Position numbers and translations under genes: made by a program. Under the pieces are notes generated by a model that had not been told where the DNA came from, ran no database searches, and worked only from the letters and a program-made list of their open reading frames with translations. A DNA stretch of 64,000 bases from Chryseobacterium sp. Marseille-Q5410 (GTDB lineage Bacteria; Bacteroidota; Bacteroidia; Flavobacteriales; Weeksellaceae), in the NCBI GenBank assembly GCA_946892665.1, contig CAMPOT010000001.1, forward strand, positions 744,001-808,000, written 5' to 3'. Shown piece after piece: positions 7,750-16,202 of the stretch (position 1 is the stretch's first letter; each line of letters starts with the position of its first letter).

Positions 7750-9198
7750 TCAGATTAATTTCAGAATTCTCTTCAAATTGACTGCGAAAATAGCCATCGC
7801 TCCCTGCATCTGCATATTTTCTAGGCCATAGGATGTTGCTTTGCCGTATCCGTGGGCGTTTTTAAGTTCGCTGTTTTTCGCCTCAATCTTATACCGTTGC
7901 TTCGATTTCTCCCTGTAATAATCGCTTTCCTGAAAATCCATTTGATCCTGATGCATTTCTGATTTTATGGAGACAGAATAGGTCTTAGATTTTGCTCCAT
8001 CTTTGTAACAGCCTTCTCTCATGGGGCATAATCTGCATTTTTCTATATCAAAATAATATACATCCACTTGGTTTTTGCCAACATTCTTTTTGTTTTGGCG
8101 GGCTTTTCTTGTCGCCAGATGTCCTGCGGGACAAACAAATCTGTCAGCATCTTTGTTATAGTCAAACCGGTCTTGATCTTTTCTAAATCCCTGTGTAATA
8201 GAAGGATTCAGTTTTGCTACGATTTTAATGCTCTGATCACGGGCAATTTTCAGATTTTCTTTCCCGGAATAAGCGGCATCACCAATGATCGCCTCCACGT
8301 CCATTCCGTTTTCCTGGCTGATTTTTAAGAGTTTGGGCAGTTCTGGGCCGTCTCCTTTTTCGCCCGAAGTAACCACCGCCGCCGTAATAATGCGTTCCTC
8401 ACTCATTGCCAGGTGTGTCTTGTAACCAAAAAATGGACTGTCAGCCGACTTGTGTCCTGTTTTGGCATCCGTATCTTTTGAAAAAACCAACTGTTCGCCA
8501 GTGTCATTGGCTGTTTCCTTTAACAGGTTCAGTTTCTCCTTTACTGCCGGAATCGAACTTAGGGAGGGCTCGTTTTCAATAGATTTTTCAAGCTCTTTGC
8601 AGTAGGCTAATTCTTTGTTCAAATCATTTTCAACATTCTTGGATGGCATTTTAGACTTAAACTCTTCGTCAAACTGATAAACTGTTTTGCGAAGTAACTT
8701 GGAACGTTCCCTAAGCACTTCCAGCGCCGAAAAAGGGTTTGATCGGGACAAGGTATGCGTGGCATCCACAATGATGGATTTGCTTTTTATGATGCCTTTG
8801 TCAATAGCTATTGCGACGGTTTTTCCTATCAGCAAATTCAATAAATCGGTGTCCTTCAAACGCAGTTTTCTAAATTTAGTGAGGGAACTGGGATTGATCA
8901 CGTCCTCTTCCGGAGCCATTTCCAAAAAATATTTGAACGACATATCGAACCGCGAACGCTCCACAACGTCCACATCAGAAAGGGTATAAATACTTTTAAG
9001 CAAAAGATATTTAAACATGCGGATTGGACTTTCGGCATTACGACCATTATTTAAACAATATTTGTTCAAAAGTTCATCATAAATGAAGGAGAAGTCAATC
9101 AGCTCGTTAATTTTACGAAGAATATTCTCCTTTGGAATGATCAGGTTATATAAATCAGAATAGGCACTAAACTGAACTCTTTGCTGCTGTACTAACAT
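7750..9198 (-). CDS. IS1182-family transposase
   Basis: 482 residues, full length for the family. The N-terminal domain (MLVQQQRVQFSAYSDLYNLI through the PIRMFKYLLLKSIY region) is followed by a DDE catalytic part with VDATH, then IIGDAAYSG, and a C-terminal zinc-like cysteine cluster (CRLCPMREGC). The end reads KSKQRYKIEAKNSELKNAHG, which includes the family's E residue region. No frameshift or stop interrupts it, so the element may still be active. It is transcribed opposite to the surrounding tRNA and tuf genes. Confidence 0.9.
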   Translation of the reverse strand: MLVQQQRVQFSAYSDLYNLIIPKENILRKINELIDFSFIYDELLNKYCLNNGRNAESPIRMFKYLLLKSIYTLSDVDVVERSRFDMSFKYFLEMAPEEDVINPSSLTKFRKLRLKDTDLLNLLIGKTVAIAIDKGIIKSKSIIVDATHTLSRSNPFSALEVLRERSKLLRKTVYQFDEEFKSKMPSKNVENDLNKELAYCKELEKSIENEPSLSSIPAVKEKLNLLKETANDTGEQLVFSKDTDAKTGHKSADSPFFGYKTHLAMSEERIITAAVVTSGEKGDGPELPKLLKISQENGMDVEAIIGDAAYSGKENLKIARDQSIKIVAKLNPSITQGFRKDQDRFDYNKDADRFVCPAGHLATRKARQNKKNVGKNQVDVYYFDIEKCRLCPMREGCYKDGAKSKTYSVSIKSEMHQDQMDFQESDYYREKSKQRYKIEAKNSELKNAHGYGKATSYGLENMQMQGAMAIFAVNLKRILKLI

Positions 9199-9231
9199 CT
9201 ATAAATGATTAATTTACAGATTAAATATACA

Positions 9232-9271
9232 AAAAAAGGAGCGAAAACATTACTGTTTTAACTCCTTTTTT
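9232..9271. terminator. Bidirectional hairpin upstream of the transposase
   Basis: The outer arms aaaaaaggag and ctcctttttt and the inner arms aaaaca and tgtttt are separated by 2-nt bulges. T-runs lie on both strands. It would block transcription entering the transposase from the tuf side. Confidence 0.65.
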
Positions 9272-9288
9272 CTGATTGCCCAGAAGAC

Positions 9289-9322
9289 TTTTTCAGTGAC
9301 CTCATTTTTGTTGAGGGATTTT
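9289..9322 (-). repeat. Right terminal inverted repeat of the IS
   Basis: Partner of 7537-7570. The boundary with the T-run at 9318-9327 is ambiguous. Confidence 0.85.
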
Positions 9323-9402
9323 TTTTTAAATGTTTTAACTGTAATGGAAAATTGTCTATTGAAAACAGATGATGTTAAATAAATTGTAAAATCAATAATG
9401 AT

Positions 9403-9433
9403 TTTCATAAATAAATATTTTTCCTTAATTTTG
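9403..9433 (+). promoter_or_regulatory. Candidate upstream tuf promoter (P1)
   Basis: -7 TAATTTTG (9426-9433) is followed by CAGTCC. The 15 nt at 9425-9439 are identical to the rplK promoter region. The -33 is weak (TTTC). Confidence 0.55.
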
Positions 9434-9529
9434 CAGTCCAATATTATAAGGGAAACAAGGTTGTCGCAATAATTGTTGTTTGAATATTGATTTTTTTTCA
9501 AAAAAAATTTCCAATATTCAAAAAATCAC

Positions 9530-9537
9530 TATATTTG
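9530..9537 (+). promoter_or_regulatory. tuf promoter -7 box (P2)
   Basis: TATATTTG followed by CGCACTG gives a leader of about 40 nt. It lies outside the IS, so tuf keeps its own promoter although the IS separates it from the tRNAs. Confidence 0.65.
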
Positions 9538-9580
9538 CGCACTGAAAATTTTAATAAATAATTAAATAAATAATTAAATC

Positions 9581-10768
9581 ATGGCAAAGGAAACGTTTAA
9601 TCGTAACAAACCACACTTGAACATTGGTACCATCGGTCACGTAGACCATGGTAAAACTACGCTTACTGCTGCAATCAGTAAAGTATTATCTGATAAAGGA
9701 TTCGGTACTGCAAGAGATTTCTCTTCTATCGATTCTGCACCAGAAGAAAAAGAAAGAGGGATTACTATCAACACTGCACACATCGAATACGAAACTGAAA
9801 ACAGACACTACGCTCACGTAGACTGTCCAGGTCACGCCGATTATGTAAAAAACATGGTTACTGGTGCTGCACAAATGGACGGAGCTATCTTAGTAGTAGC
9901 TGCGACTGACGGACCAATGCCTCAAACTAGAGAGCATATCCTTCTTTGTCGTCAGGTAAACGTACCAAGAGTATTGGTATTCATGAACAAAGTGGATATG
10001 GTTGATGATCCAGAATTGTTAGAATTAGTAGAACTTGAAGTTAGAGATCTTCTTTCTTCTTATGAATATGATGGTGATAACTCTCCAGTTATTCAAGGTT
10101 CAGCTCTAGGTGCTCTTAACGGAGATGCTAAATGGGTTGCTACTGTAGAGGAATTAATGGATGCTGTTGATAATTGGATAGAACTTCCGGTAAGAGATCA
10201 GGATAAGCCATTCTTGATGCCAATCGAAGATGTATTCTCTATTACAGGTAGAGGTACTGTAGCGACTGGTAGAATCGAGGCTGGTGTTATCAACACTGGA
10301 GATCCAGTTGATATCGTAGGTATGGGTGATGAGAAATTAACATCAACTGTAACTGGGGTAGAGATGTTTAGAAAAATTCTTGACAGAGGTGAAGCTGGTG
10401 ATAACGTAGGTATCTTGTTGAGAGGTATTGAGAAAACTGACATCAAGAGAGGTATGGTTATCGCAAAAGCAGGATCTGTAACTCCACACAAAAAATTCAA
10501 GGCTGAGGTTTACGTTCTTTCAAAAGAAGAAGGTGGTCGTCACACTCCATTCCACAATAAATATCGTCCTCAGTTCTATGTAAGAACTACTGACGTTACA
10601 GGTGAGATCTTCTTGCCAGAAGGTGTAGAAATGGTAATGCCTGGTGATAACTTAACTATTACTGTAGAATTGTTACAACCAATCGCTCTTAACGTAGGTC
10701 TTAGATTTGCGATCAGAGAAGGTGGTAGAACAGTTGGTGCAGGTCAGGTAACTGAAATCTTAGATTAA
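9581..10768 (+). CDS. tuf: Elongation factor Tu
   Basis: 395 residues. GTPase signatures are GHVDHGKTT (residues 19-27), DCPGH and NKVDMVD, followed by the two beta-barrel domains ending in [19 protein letters not shown]. It delivers aminoacyl-tRNA to the ribosome. Codon use is strongly biased, as expected for the most abundant protein. It is flanked by its own promoters and a terminator, then tRNA-Trp. Confidence 0.98.
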   Translation: MAKETFNRNKPHLNIGTIGHVDHGKTTLTAAISKVLSDKGFGTARDFSSIDSAPEEKERGITINTAHIEYETENRHYAHVDCPGHADYVKNMVTGAAQMDGAILVVAATDGPMPQTREHILLCRQVNVPRVLVFMNKVDMVDDPELLELVELEVRDLLSSYEYDGDNSPVIQGSALGALNGDAKWVATVEELMDAVDNWIELPVRDQDKPFLMPIEDVFSITGRGTVATGRIEAGVINTGDPVDIVGMGDEKLTSTVTGVEMFRKILDRGEAGDNVGILLRGIEKTDIKRGMVIAKAGSVTPHKKFKAEVYVLSKEEGGRHTPFHNKYRPQFYVRTTDVTGEIFLPEGVEMVMPGDNLTITVELLQPIALNVGLRFAIREGGRTVGAGQVTEILD

Positions 10769-10784
10769 TTTCTAAATTAATATT

Positions 10785-10818
10785 AAAGTTCCGTAGGGAA
10801 ACTTACGGAACTTTTTAA
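10785..10818 (+). terminator. tuf terminator
   Basis: An 11-bp stem (aaagttccgta with tacggaacttt) is followed by T residues. tRNA-Trp begins 7 nt after the stem ends. Confidence 0.7.
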
Positions 10819-10822
10819 ATCT

Positions 10823-10893
10823 ACGGGCATCGTCCAATGGTAGGATACCGGTCTCCAAAACCGTTGATCAGGGTTCGAATCCTTGTGCCCGTG
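10823..10893 (+). tRNA. tRNA-Trp (anticodon CCA)
   Basis: 71 nt. Acceptor ACGGGCA pairs with TGCCCGT, and the anticodon loop is CTCCAAA. It is located between tuf and secE as in many bacteria. Confidence 0.95.
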
Positions 10894-10906
10894 CAAATAA
10901 TATATA

Positions 10907-11110
10907 ATGAGCTTAGTTGATTTTTTAAAAGGTTCTTATACCGAATTTAAAGATAAAGTAGAGTGGCCTAAATGGCCAGATCTGCAATCTTCCACTATTG
11001 TAGTTACTATTGCTACTCTTATTTTAGCATTGTTTACTTTCGGTGTAGATTCATTATTCAGTAAAGCGATTGCCAATTTAATAACGATATTTATCAACCT
11101 GTTCAATTAA
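10907..11110 (+). CDS. secE: Preprotein translocase subunit SecE
   Basis: 67 residues, the short single-span form. There is an amphipathic N-terminus with the conserved KVEWPKW motif, then one transmembrane helix (about residues 28-50). It clamps SecY in the inner-membrane translocon. It lies 13 nt after tRNA-Trp and 14 nt before nusG. Confidence 0.93.
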   Translation: MSLVDFLKGSYTEFKDKVEWPKWPDLQSSTIVVTIATLILALFTFGVDSLFSKAIANLITIFINLFN

Positions 11111-11124
11111 AATTATTTTCCAAA

Positions 11125-11667
11125 ATGAGTGACTTGAAGTGGTATGTTCTGAAATCCATCAGCGGACAGGAAAATAAGGTGAAGGCCTATATTGAGAATG
11201 AAATGAAGCGTCTTGGTTTCGAAGATTACGTAACCCAAGTAGTCATTCCAATGGAGAAAGTAATCCAAATGAGAAATGGGAAGAAGGTTCCGAAAGAAAA
11301 ACCTTATTACCCTGGTTACTTAATGGTAGAAGCTAATTTGATGGGGGAAATTCCGCACATCATTAAAAATATTCCAGGAGTAATTTCTTTCTTAAGTTTG
11401 ACCAAAGGCGGAGATCCAGTTCCAATGCGTAAAGCTGAGGTAAATCGAATGCTTGGTAGAATGGATGAGCTTTCAGAATTCGCAGTAGATATTGAAATCC
11501 CTTATGTTGTGGGTGATAGCGTAAAAGTAATTGATGGACCTTTCAACGGATTTAATGGTACTGTGGAAAAAATTCACGAGGACAAAAAGAAAATAGAAGT
11601 ATCTGTAATGATATTTGGTAGAAAAACTCCTATGGAACTTAGCTTTATGCAAGTAGAGAAAGTATAG
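11125..11667 (+). CDS. nusG: Transcription termination/antitermination protein NusG
   Basis: 180 residues. The NGN domain (KWYVLKSISGQENKVKAYIE) is followed by a C-terminal KOW motif (VKVIDGPFNGFNGTVEKI). It binds RNA polymerase and, through KOW, Rho or S10. It is cotranscribed with secE and ends at a strong terminator. Confidence 0.97.
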   Translation: MSDLKWYVLKSISGQENKVKAYIENEMKRLGFEDYVTQVVIPMEKVIQMRNGKKVPKEKPYYPGYLMVEANLMGEIPHIIKNIPGVISFLSLTKGGDPVPMRKAEVNRMLGRMDELSEFAVDIEIPYVVGDSVKVIDGPFNGFNGTVEKIHEDKKKIEVSVMIFGRKTPMELSFMQVEKV

Positions 11668-11687
11668 GATACTTATAAAATATAATA

Positions 11688-11719
11688 AAAAAGACTGTTC
11701 AATAGAGCAGTCTTTTTGT
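11688..11719 (+). terminator. secE-nusG terminator
   Basis: A 10-bp stem (aaaaagactg with cagtcttttt), extendable inward by 3 pairs, has T residues on the 3' side. It separates nusG from the ribosomal protein genes. Confidence 0.8.
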
Positions 11720-11823
11720 TTAGAATAATCTCAAGAATGTCTGCAAGAGTTCTTCTGATAGTGAGGTGTACGGAGGAATGAAATATTTTTTTTCTAATCA
11801 TAACTAAAAATCAGTATATTACA

Positions 11824-11854
11824 CTTGCAGATTCAAAATTAATTCTTAATTTTG
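11824..11854 (+). promoter_or_regulatory. rplK promoter
   Basis: -33-like CTTG (11824-11827) and -7 TAATTTTG (11847-11854) are spaced by 19 nt and followed by CAGTCC. Confidence 0.7.
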
Positions 11855-11863
11855 CAGTCCGAA

Positions 11864-11898
11864 ATATAAACTCGGTAGGTGAGAAACGGAGTTTATAT
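11864..11898 (+). promoter_or_regulatory. Leader hairpin upstream of rplK-rplA
   Basis: A 10-bp perfect stem (atataaactc with gagtttatat) encloses a purine-rich 15-nt loop (ggtaggtgagaaacg). It lies in the roughly 90-nt untranslated leader of rplK-rplA and is not followed by T residues, so it is not a terminator. L1 autoregulation through the leader is known in other bacteria; that this is the L1 site is inferred from position. Confidence 0.45.
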
Positions 11899-11950
11899 AG
11901 AATAATAAATGCTTCCACATTCATTATTTACTAATTTTTAAAACAAAAAA

Positions 11951-12394
11951 ATGGCTAAAAAAGTCTTTAAAATGGTTAAACTCCAGGTTAAAGGAGGGGC
12001 AGCAAACCCTTCTCCACCAGTTGGACCAGCACTAGGTTCTGCCGGTGTGAACATCATGGAGTTTTGTAAACAATTTAACGGAAGAACGCAAGATAAGCCT
12101 GGGCAAGTTTTACCTGTAGTAATTACAGTATACGAAGACAAATCTTTTGAATTCGTGATCAAAACTCCACCAGCTGCGATCCAATTATTAGAAGCTTCTA
12201 AAGTGAAGAAAGGTTCTGGTGAACCAAACAGAGCGAAAGTAGGGGCGGTTACTTGGGCACAAGTACAAAAAATCGCAGAAGATAAAATGACAGATCTTAA
12301 CTGTTTTACGTTAGACTCTGCGATGACAATGATCGCAGGTACTGCAAGATCTATGGGATTGAGAGTAACAGGAACTAAACCAACTAACGCTTAA
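11951..12394 (+). CDS. rplK: 50S ribosomal protein L11
   Basis: 147 residues. [20 protein letters not shown] is the classical N-terminus, and the C-terminal rRNA-binding domain ends in [12 protein letters not shown]. It forms the GTPase-associated stalk base. First gene of rplKAJL, 11 nt before rplA. Confidence 0.97.
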   Translation: MAKKVFKMVKLQVKGGAANPSPPVGPALGSAGVNIMEFCKQFNGRTQDKPGQVLPVVITVYEDKSFEFVIKTPPAAIQLLEASKVKKGSGEPNRAKVGAVTWAQVQKIAEDKMTDLNCFTLDSAMTMIAGTARSMGLRVTGTKPTNA

Positions 12395-12405
12395 AACTAG
12401 TAGAA

Positions 12406-13098
12406 ATGGCAAAATTAACAAAAAAGCAAAAGGAAGCTTTTAGCAAAATTGAGAAAAACAAAATTTACAGTCTTGACGAAGCTTCTGCTTTGGTGAAAGA
12501 AGTAAACTTTGCGAAATTTGACGCTTCTGTAGATATCGCAGTTAGATTGGGAGTTGATCCTAGAAAAGCTAACCAAATGGTAAGAGGGGTTGTATCTCTT
12601 CCTCACGGTACCGGTAAAGATGTAAAAGTTTTGGCGCTTGTAACTCCTGATAAGGAAGCGGAAGCTAAAGAAGCTGGTGCAGATTACGTAGGTCTTGATG
12701 AGTACTTACAGAAAATTAAAGATGGCTGGACTGATGTTGACGTAATCGTTACCATGCCGGCTGTAATGGGGAAATTAGGTCCATTAGGTAGAGTGTTAGG
12801 TCCAAGAGGACTGATGCCAAACCCTAAATCAGGAACTGTTACCATGGAAATCGGTAAAGCTGTAACTGAAGTGAAAGCTGGTAAAATCGATTTCAAAGTT
12901 GACAAATATGGTATTATCCACGCTGGAATTGGTAAAGTATCTTTCGATGCTACTAAAATTAAGGAAAACGCTCAAGAATTGGTGCAGACTTTAATTAAAT
13001 TAAAACCAACTGCAGCTAAAGGTACTTATGTAAAAAGTATTTACTTATCTTCTACCATGAGTCCTGGTATTGCAATCGATACTAAATCTGTAAACTAA
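12406..13098 (+). CDS. rplA: 50S ribosomal protein L1
   Basis: 230 residues. It has the L1 signature region from [20 protein letters not shown] onwards and the PKSGTVT loop. It forms the mobile L1 stalk and in other bacteria represses its own operon by binding the L11 leader. It sits 11 nt after rplK and 13 nt before rplJ. Confidence 0.97.
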   Translation: MAKLTKKQKEAFSKIEKNKIYSLDEASALVKEVNFAKFDASVDIAVRLGVDPRKANQMVRGVVSLPHGTGKDVKVLALVTPDKEAEAKEAGADYVGLDEYLQKIKDGWTDVDVIVTMPAVMGKLGPLGRVLGPRGLMPNPKSGTVTMEIGKAVTEVKAGKIDFKVDKYGIIHAGIGKVSFDATKIKENAQELVQTLIKLKPTAAKGTYVKSIYLSSTMSPGIAIDTKSVN

Positions 13099-13111
13099 AA
13101 TCTGTAAGACA

Positions 13112-13708
13112 ATGACAAAAGAAGATAAAGTATTAGTAATACAAGAAATAAAAGAAATGTTACAAGACGCGAAAGTGATTTATGTAGCAAATCTTGAAGG
13201 AATGAATGCTGCGTCGACTTCAGATTTTAGAAGACAAGCATTTAAACAAAACATTACACTTAAAGTTGTAAAAAATACATTGTTGCAGAAAGCAATGGAA
13301 CAAATCGAAGGAGTAGATTATTCTGAAATGTTCCCAACTTTCAAAGGAAATACAGCAGTAATGGTAGCTGATACCGCTAACGCACCAGCTAAATTAATCC
13401 AGGGCTTCAGAAAAAAAGCCGAATTTCCTGCTTTGAAATCTGCTTTCTTACAAGAAACTTTCTACATCGGTGATGAAAACTTAGGAACTCTTGCCAACAT
13501 CAAGTCAAGAGAAGAAATGATCGGAGAAATCATCGGATTGCTTCAATCACCAATCAGAAACGTACTTTCTGCTCTTCAAAACAAGCCGGAAACTGTAGAG
13601 GCAAAAGCCGAAGAAACTGCTGCTTCAGCTGCTGAAGAAACCAAAGTAGAAGAAACCGCGGCTCCAGAAGCTGGCGCTGACGCTACTGATGCACCTAGTG
13701 CAGAGTAA
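13112..13708 (+). CDS. rplJ: 50S ribosomal protein L10
   Basis: 198 residues, with the P0/L10 core ([13 protein letters not shown], then [12 protein letters not shown]). The C-terminal extension is rich in Glu and Ala (about residues 160-198) and probably disordered. It anchors the L7/L12 dimers on the ribosome. The spacer from rplA is only 13 nt, so there is no room for a separate L10 leader. Confidence 0.96.
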   Translation: MTKEDKVLVIQEIKEMLQDAKVIYVANLEGMNAASTSDFRRQAFKQNITLKVVKNTLLQKAMEQIEGVDYSEMFPTFKGNTAVMVADTANAPAKLIQGFRKKAEFPALKSAFLQETFYIGDENLGTLANIKSREEMIGEIIGLLQSPIRNVLSALQNKPETVEAKAEETAASAAEETKVEETAAPEAGADATDAPSAE

Positions 13709-13761
13709 TTAGACTCAAAAAAAATCAAAATAAATCGTTCAACAAATTAAAACATTACAAA

Positions 13762-14127
13762 ATGTCAGATTTAAAAAATTTAGCGGAAACGCTAGTAAAC
13801 TTAACCGTAAAAGACGTAAATGAATTAGCTGCTATCCTTAAGGATGAGTACGGAATCGAGCCAGCTGCTGCTGCTGTAGTTGTTGCTGCAGGTGGTGGTG
13901 AGGCTGCTGAAGAAAAAACAGAATTCGATGTAATTCTTAAATCAGCAGGTGCTTCTAAATTAGCTGTAGTTAAATTGGTAAAAGATTTAACTGGTGCTGG
14001 TCTTAAAGAAGCTAAAGATATGGTAGACGGTGCTCCGGCTCCTATCAAAACTGGAGTTTCTAAAGATGAAGCTGAAGCTTTGAAAAAACAATTAGAAGAA
14101 GCTGGTGCAGAAGTAGAATTGAAGTAA
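13762..14127 (+). CDS. rplL: 50S ribosomal protein L7/L12
   Basis: 121 residues. It has an N-terminal dimerisation helix, an alanine-rich hinge, and a C-terminal factor-binding domain with [20 protein letters not shown]. It recruits translation GTPases. A terminator follows, so rpoB is not simply read through from here. Confidence 0.97.
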   Translation: MSDLKNLAETLVNLTVKDVNELAAILKDEYGIEPAAAAVVVAAGGGEAAEEKTEFDVILKSAGASKLAVVKLVKDLTGAGLKEAKDMVDGAPAPIKTGVSKDEAEALKKQLEEAGAEVELK

Positions 14128-14148
14128 TTTTTTTACTAGATGAAGATT

Positions 14149-14180
14149 AGGAGGTTGTTACAATGCAATCTCCTTTTTTT
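14149..14180 (+). terminator. rplL terminator
   Basis: A 9-bp stem (14149-14157 with 14166-14174, one G-U) is followed by T residues. It closes the rplKAJL unit. Confidence 0.8.
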
Positions 14181-14339
14181 TGCTTAAACTTTTATCTATT
14201 AAACCTCTGTAACGTTTTAAATGGAGCGCTGCGCAGATCAGTTGATAAAAGAATTTTTAAAAGTTTAAACTTTAAGGCGCGGTTACCTATATTTTACATT
14301 GTTTCTTTTATAAAATATATTAATTTTGAAGAAAAATTT

Positions 14340-15563
14340 ATGATGAAAAAAACATTCACAATTTCAATTATTTCGCTGGCCATCCACTTCCTGCAAGGGC
14401 AAGGTGGTAATGTTGGAATCAACACTACGACTCCAGCTGCAACTTTAGATGTTAATGGATTTGCTGCTGATACTGCGAAGCTTGATGGTATCATAGCTCC
14501 AAAAATTACGGGCAATCAACTGCGCGCTAAAAACTATACCACAGCTCAAACCGGAAGCATTGTGTATGCCACATTACCGGATACTTCTCCAGCTGGACAA
14601 ACTATTAATGTTACTTCTGCAGGATATTATTATTTCGACGGGACTATTTGGCAAAAATTATCTTCTACCGCTAATTATGTGGAGCCTTGGTATAACCAGA
14701 AAACCGGACAGCCGGCTACGGCAAATAATCAGGATATTTATCAAAGGGGAAGGGTGAGCGTCAACGGCAACGCTAGCAATGGAATTTTATCAGTATACGA
14801 CGCTGTGGGATCCACAAACGGGATGATGATTTACGGCTCTTACCGCAATATTGTTAATGGTGTTAACCCCTGGTTCGGATTTGCAGAAAATTTAGGAGGT
14901 GGTTCTTTCAGTTCCATTTCTAATGGTGGTGATATGGGTCTAATTTTTAGCGTTGATAATAATCCCAACATGTTCACGAGTAATTCCTTTAATATCATTC
15001 CGCATTCCGGAGCCGGCGGAGCTACATATTATGGGTTTAAAATAACAGATCAGGGCCTTTTCGGATTTAATGTTAAAAATCCTTCAGAAACATTAGATAT
15101 TGGCGGAGCACTCAGAATTAGAAATTTACCAGTTTCTGGTGCCACTAACAGTATCTATACCACTCCTGGCGGAGCATCTTCCTTGCCCGCTACTACGGCG
15201 GTAGTTCCTCAACCAACACAAACATTTACAGCTACTAAAACGGTAGTAGTAGATGATAATGGAGTGCTTGGCAGTTTTAGAGGTTTGCCAGGTTCTCATA
15301 ACAATATAGCGTCTAAAAATGGAATGCTTTTATCTACAGACTACACTATTTTAGCAACTGGCAACATCAGTCTGCCTCCCGCTGCTGATACACCTGGAAA
15401 AATCTACCATATTGTTTATGACGGAACTCCCATGTCCATCAATTCTCCAATTATTTTGAACGGTGCCAGCATTACAAATTATCCTTTAAACGGTGCAGCT
15501 GGAAACAGTGGAATAACCGTGCAGAGTAATGGCACAAACTGGTATATTATCTCTAAATATTAA
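14340..15563 (+). CDS. Secreted/surface protein with GNVGINTxxPxATLDVNG motif
   Basis: 407 residues from ATG 14340, which gives a signal peptide (MMKKTFTISIISLAIHFLQG). A longer upstream reading frame overlaps the rplL terminator and is rejected. The mature N-terminus has GNVGINTTTPAATLDVNGF, a motif repeated across many flavobacterial secreted proteins and resembling the start of phage tail-fibre/adhesin stalks. NPSETLDIGGALRIRN near residue 250 is a second degenerate copy. The C-terminus ends in WYIISKY without an obvious T9SS sorting domain. Function is unknown; an outer-surface or extracellular role is likely. Its position between rplL and rpoB is unusual. Confidence 0.65.
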   Translation: MMKKTFTISIISLAIHFLQGQGGNVGINTTTPAATLDVNGFAADTAKLDGIIAPKITGNQLRAKNYTTAQTGSIVYATLPDTSPAGQTINVTSAGYYYFDGTIWQKLSSTANYVEPWYNQKTGQPATANNQDIYQRGRVSVNGNASNGILSVYDAVGSTNGMMIYGSYRNIVNGVNPWFGFAENLGGGSFSSISNGGDMGLIFSVDNNPNMFTSNSFNIIPHSGAGGATYYGFKITDQGLFGFNVKNPSETLDIGGALRIRNLPVSGATNSIYTTPGGASSLPATTAVVPQPTQTFTATKTVVVDDNGVLGSFRGLPGSHNNIASKNGMLLSTDYTILATGNISLPPAADTPGKIYHIVYDGTPMSINSPIILNGASITNYPLNGAAGNSGITVQSNGTNWYIISKY

Positions 15564-15694
15564 ATAAAGATGAAAAAAGCATTGATAAAAAATTCTTATC
15601 ACAATAAAATGAATTGCTATGTTTCAGTAAAAACGAAAGCGAAGTTAAATGATTGTTTAGCAAAAATTAGTTAATTTTTTAAAAATTGATTGTC

Positions 15695-15720
15695 AGCACT
15701 GATGTCAGCGCTATTTTTTA
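15695..15720 (+). terminator. Weak terminator after the surface protein gene
   Basis: agcactg pairs with cagcgct (one A-C mismatch) around ATGT and is followed by a T-rich tract. It lies about 130 nt after the stop codon. Confidence 0.5.
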
Positions 15721-15833
15721 TTTAGTTTTTTAAAAAACCGAGTACATTATTTTATTAATGTATATTTGCGATTAGAATATTTGAATGCAAATTCATTTAT
15801 TCAAAACACACAAATTGAGAAAAAAAATACTTT

Positions 15834-15860
15834 AATCACTTCTTCGGAAGTGGTTTTTGT
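15834..15860 (+). terminator. UUCG-tetraloop terminator before rpoB
   Basis: A 9-bp stem (aatcacttc with gaagtggtt, one G-U) is closed by TTCG and followed by five T. The T-tract abuts the -33 box of the next promoter. Confidence 0.75.
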
Positions 15861-15891
15861 TTGTGAAAACAAATCTATTTTCCTAAATTTG
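15860..15891 (+). promoter_or_regulatory. rpoBC promoter
   Basis: -33 TTTG (15860-15863) and -7 TAAATTTG (15884-15891) are spaced by 20 nt and followed by CACTCG, as at the tRNA-Thr promoter. It predicts a leader of about 300 nt. Confidence 0.75.
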
Positions 15892-15897
15892 CACTCG

Positions 15898-16202
15898 TTT
15901 TGGCGCTAATAATTGTTTGTAAATCAATAAAATATTGAAAATCAACTCTTTCGGTAGATCCGGAGGGGATTTCGTGTTTTAGGTATTTATATCATTTTAC
16001 CGCCCAAAGCAAAATTCAAGAAAAATATTTTGCACTACTCCGTGAAAAGATATACCGGCGTTGCAGTTAGAATAAGCCCATTTTTGATAAGAGCCAAGTC
16101 TATTTGTTAGCGCCTATCTTCTTGTTTCTCTTACTCTTAATAGGTTTTTTCTGATATTTTTTAAACAAAATATTTTTTAACCCCTCATTCTTTAAAATTT
16201 TT
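15898..16202 (+). ncRNA. Long structured 5' leader of rpoB (candidate)
   Basis: No reading frame fills this stretch of roughly 300 nt. GGCGCTAATAA at 15902-15912 can pair with TTGTTAGCGCC at 16104-16114 (11 bp, one G-U), closing about 190 nt. Inside, gcaaaat pairs with attttgc, and ggta/tacc and cggag/ctccg complements exist. It may be a regulatory leader or a separate small RNA. No known family was recognised. Confidence 0.4.

Larger units (their letters stand above)
7537..9322 (-). mobile_element. IS1182-family insertion sequence
   Basis: About 1.79 kb, with one transposase gene on the minus strand bounded by imperfect terminal inverted repeats. It is inserted between tRNA-Thr(GGT) and tuf. 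No convincing target duplication is visible: the outer bases on both sides are A/T runs, so the exact ends may shift by up to 5 bp. It looks intact. Confidence 0.88.

Noticed and set aside
9250-9501. 83-codon minus-strand frame upstream of tuf
   Set aside because: It spans the IS end, its inverted repeat and a promoter region; composition is that of non-coding DNA.
15570-15674. 34-codon frame (MKKALIKNSYHNKM...) after the surface protein gene
   Set aside because: Short, Lys/Asn-rich as any A/T-rich DNA would give, with no recognisable domain or dedicated promoter.
15761-15860. Possible small RNA from a TATATTTG box at 15761 to the UUCG terminator
   Set aside because: No -33 element at the right distance and no internal structure beyond the terminator; kept only as an idea.
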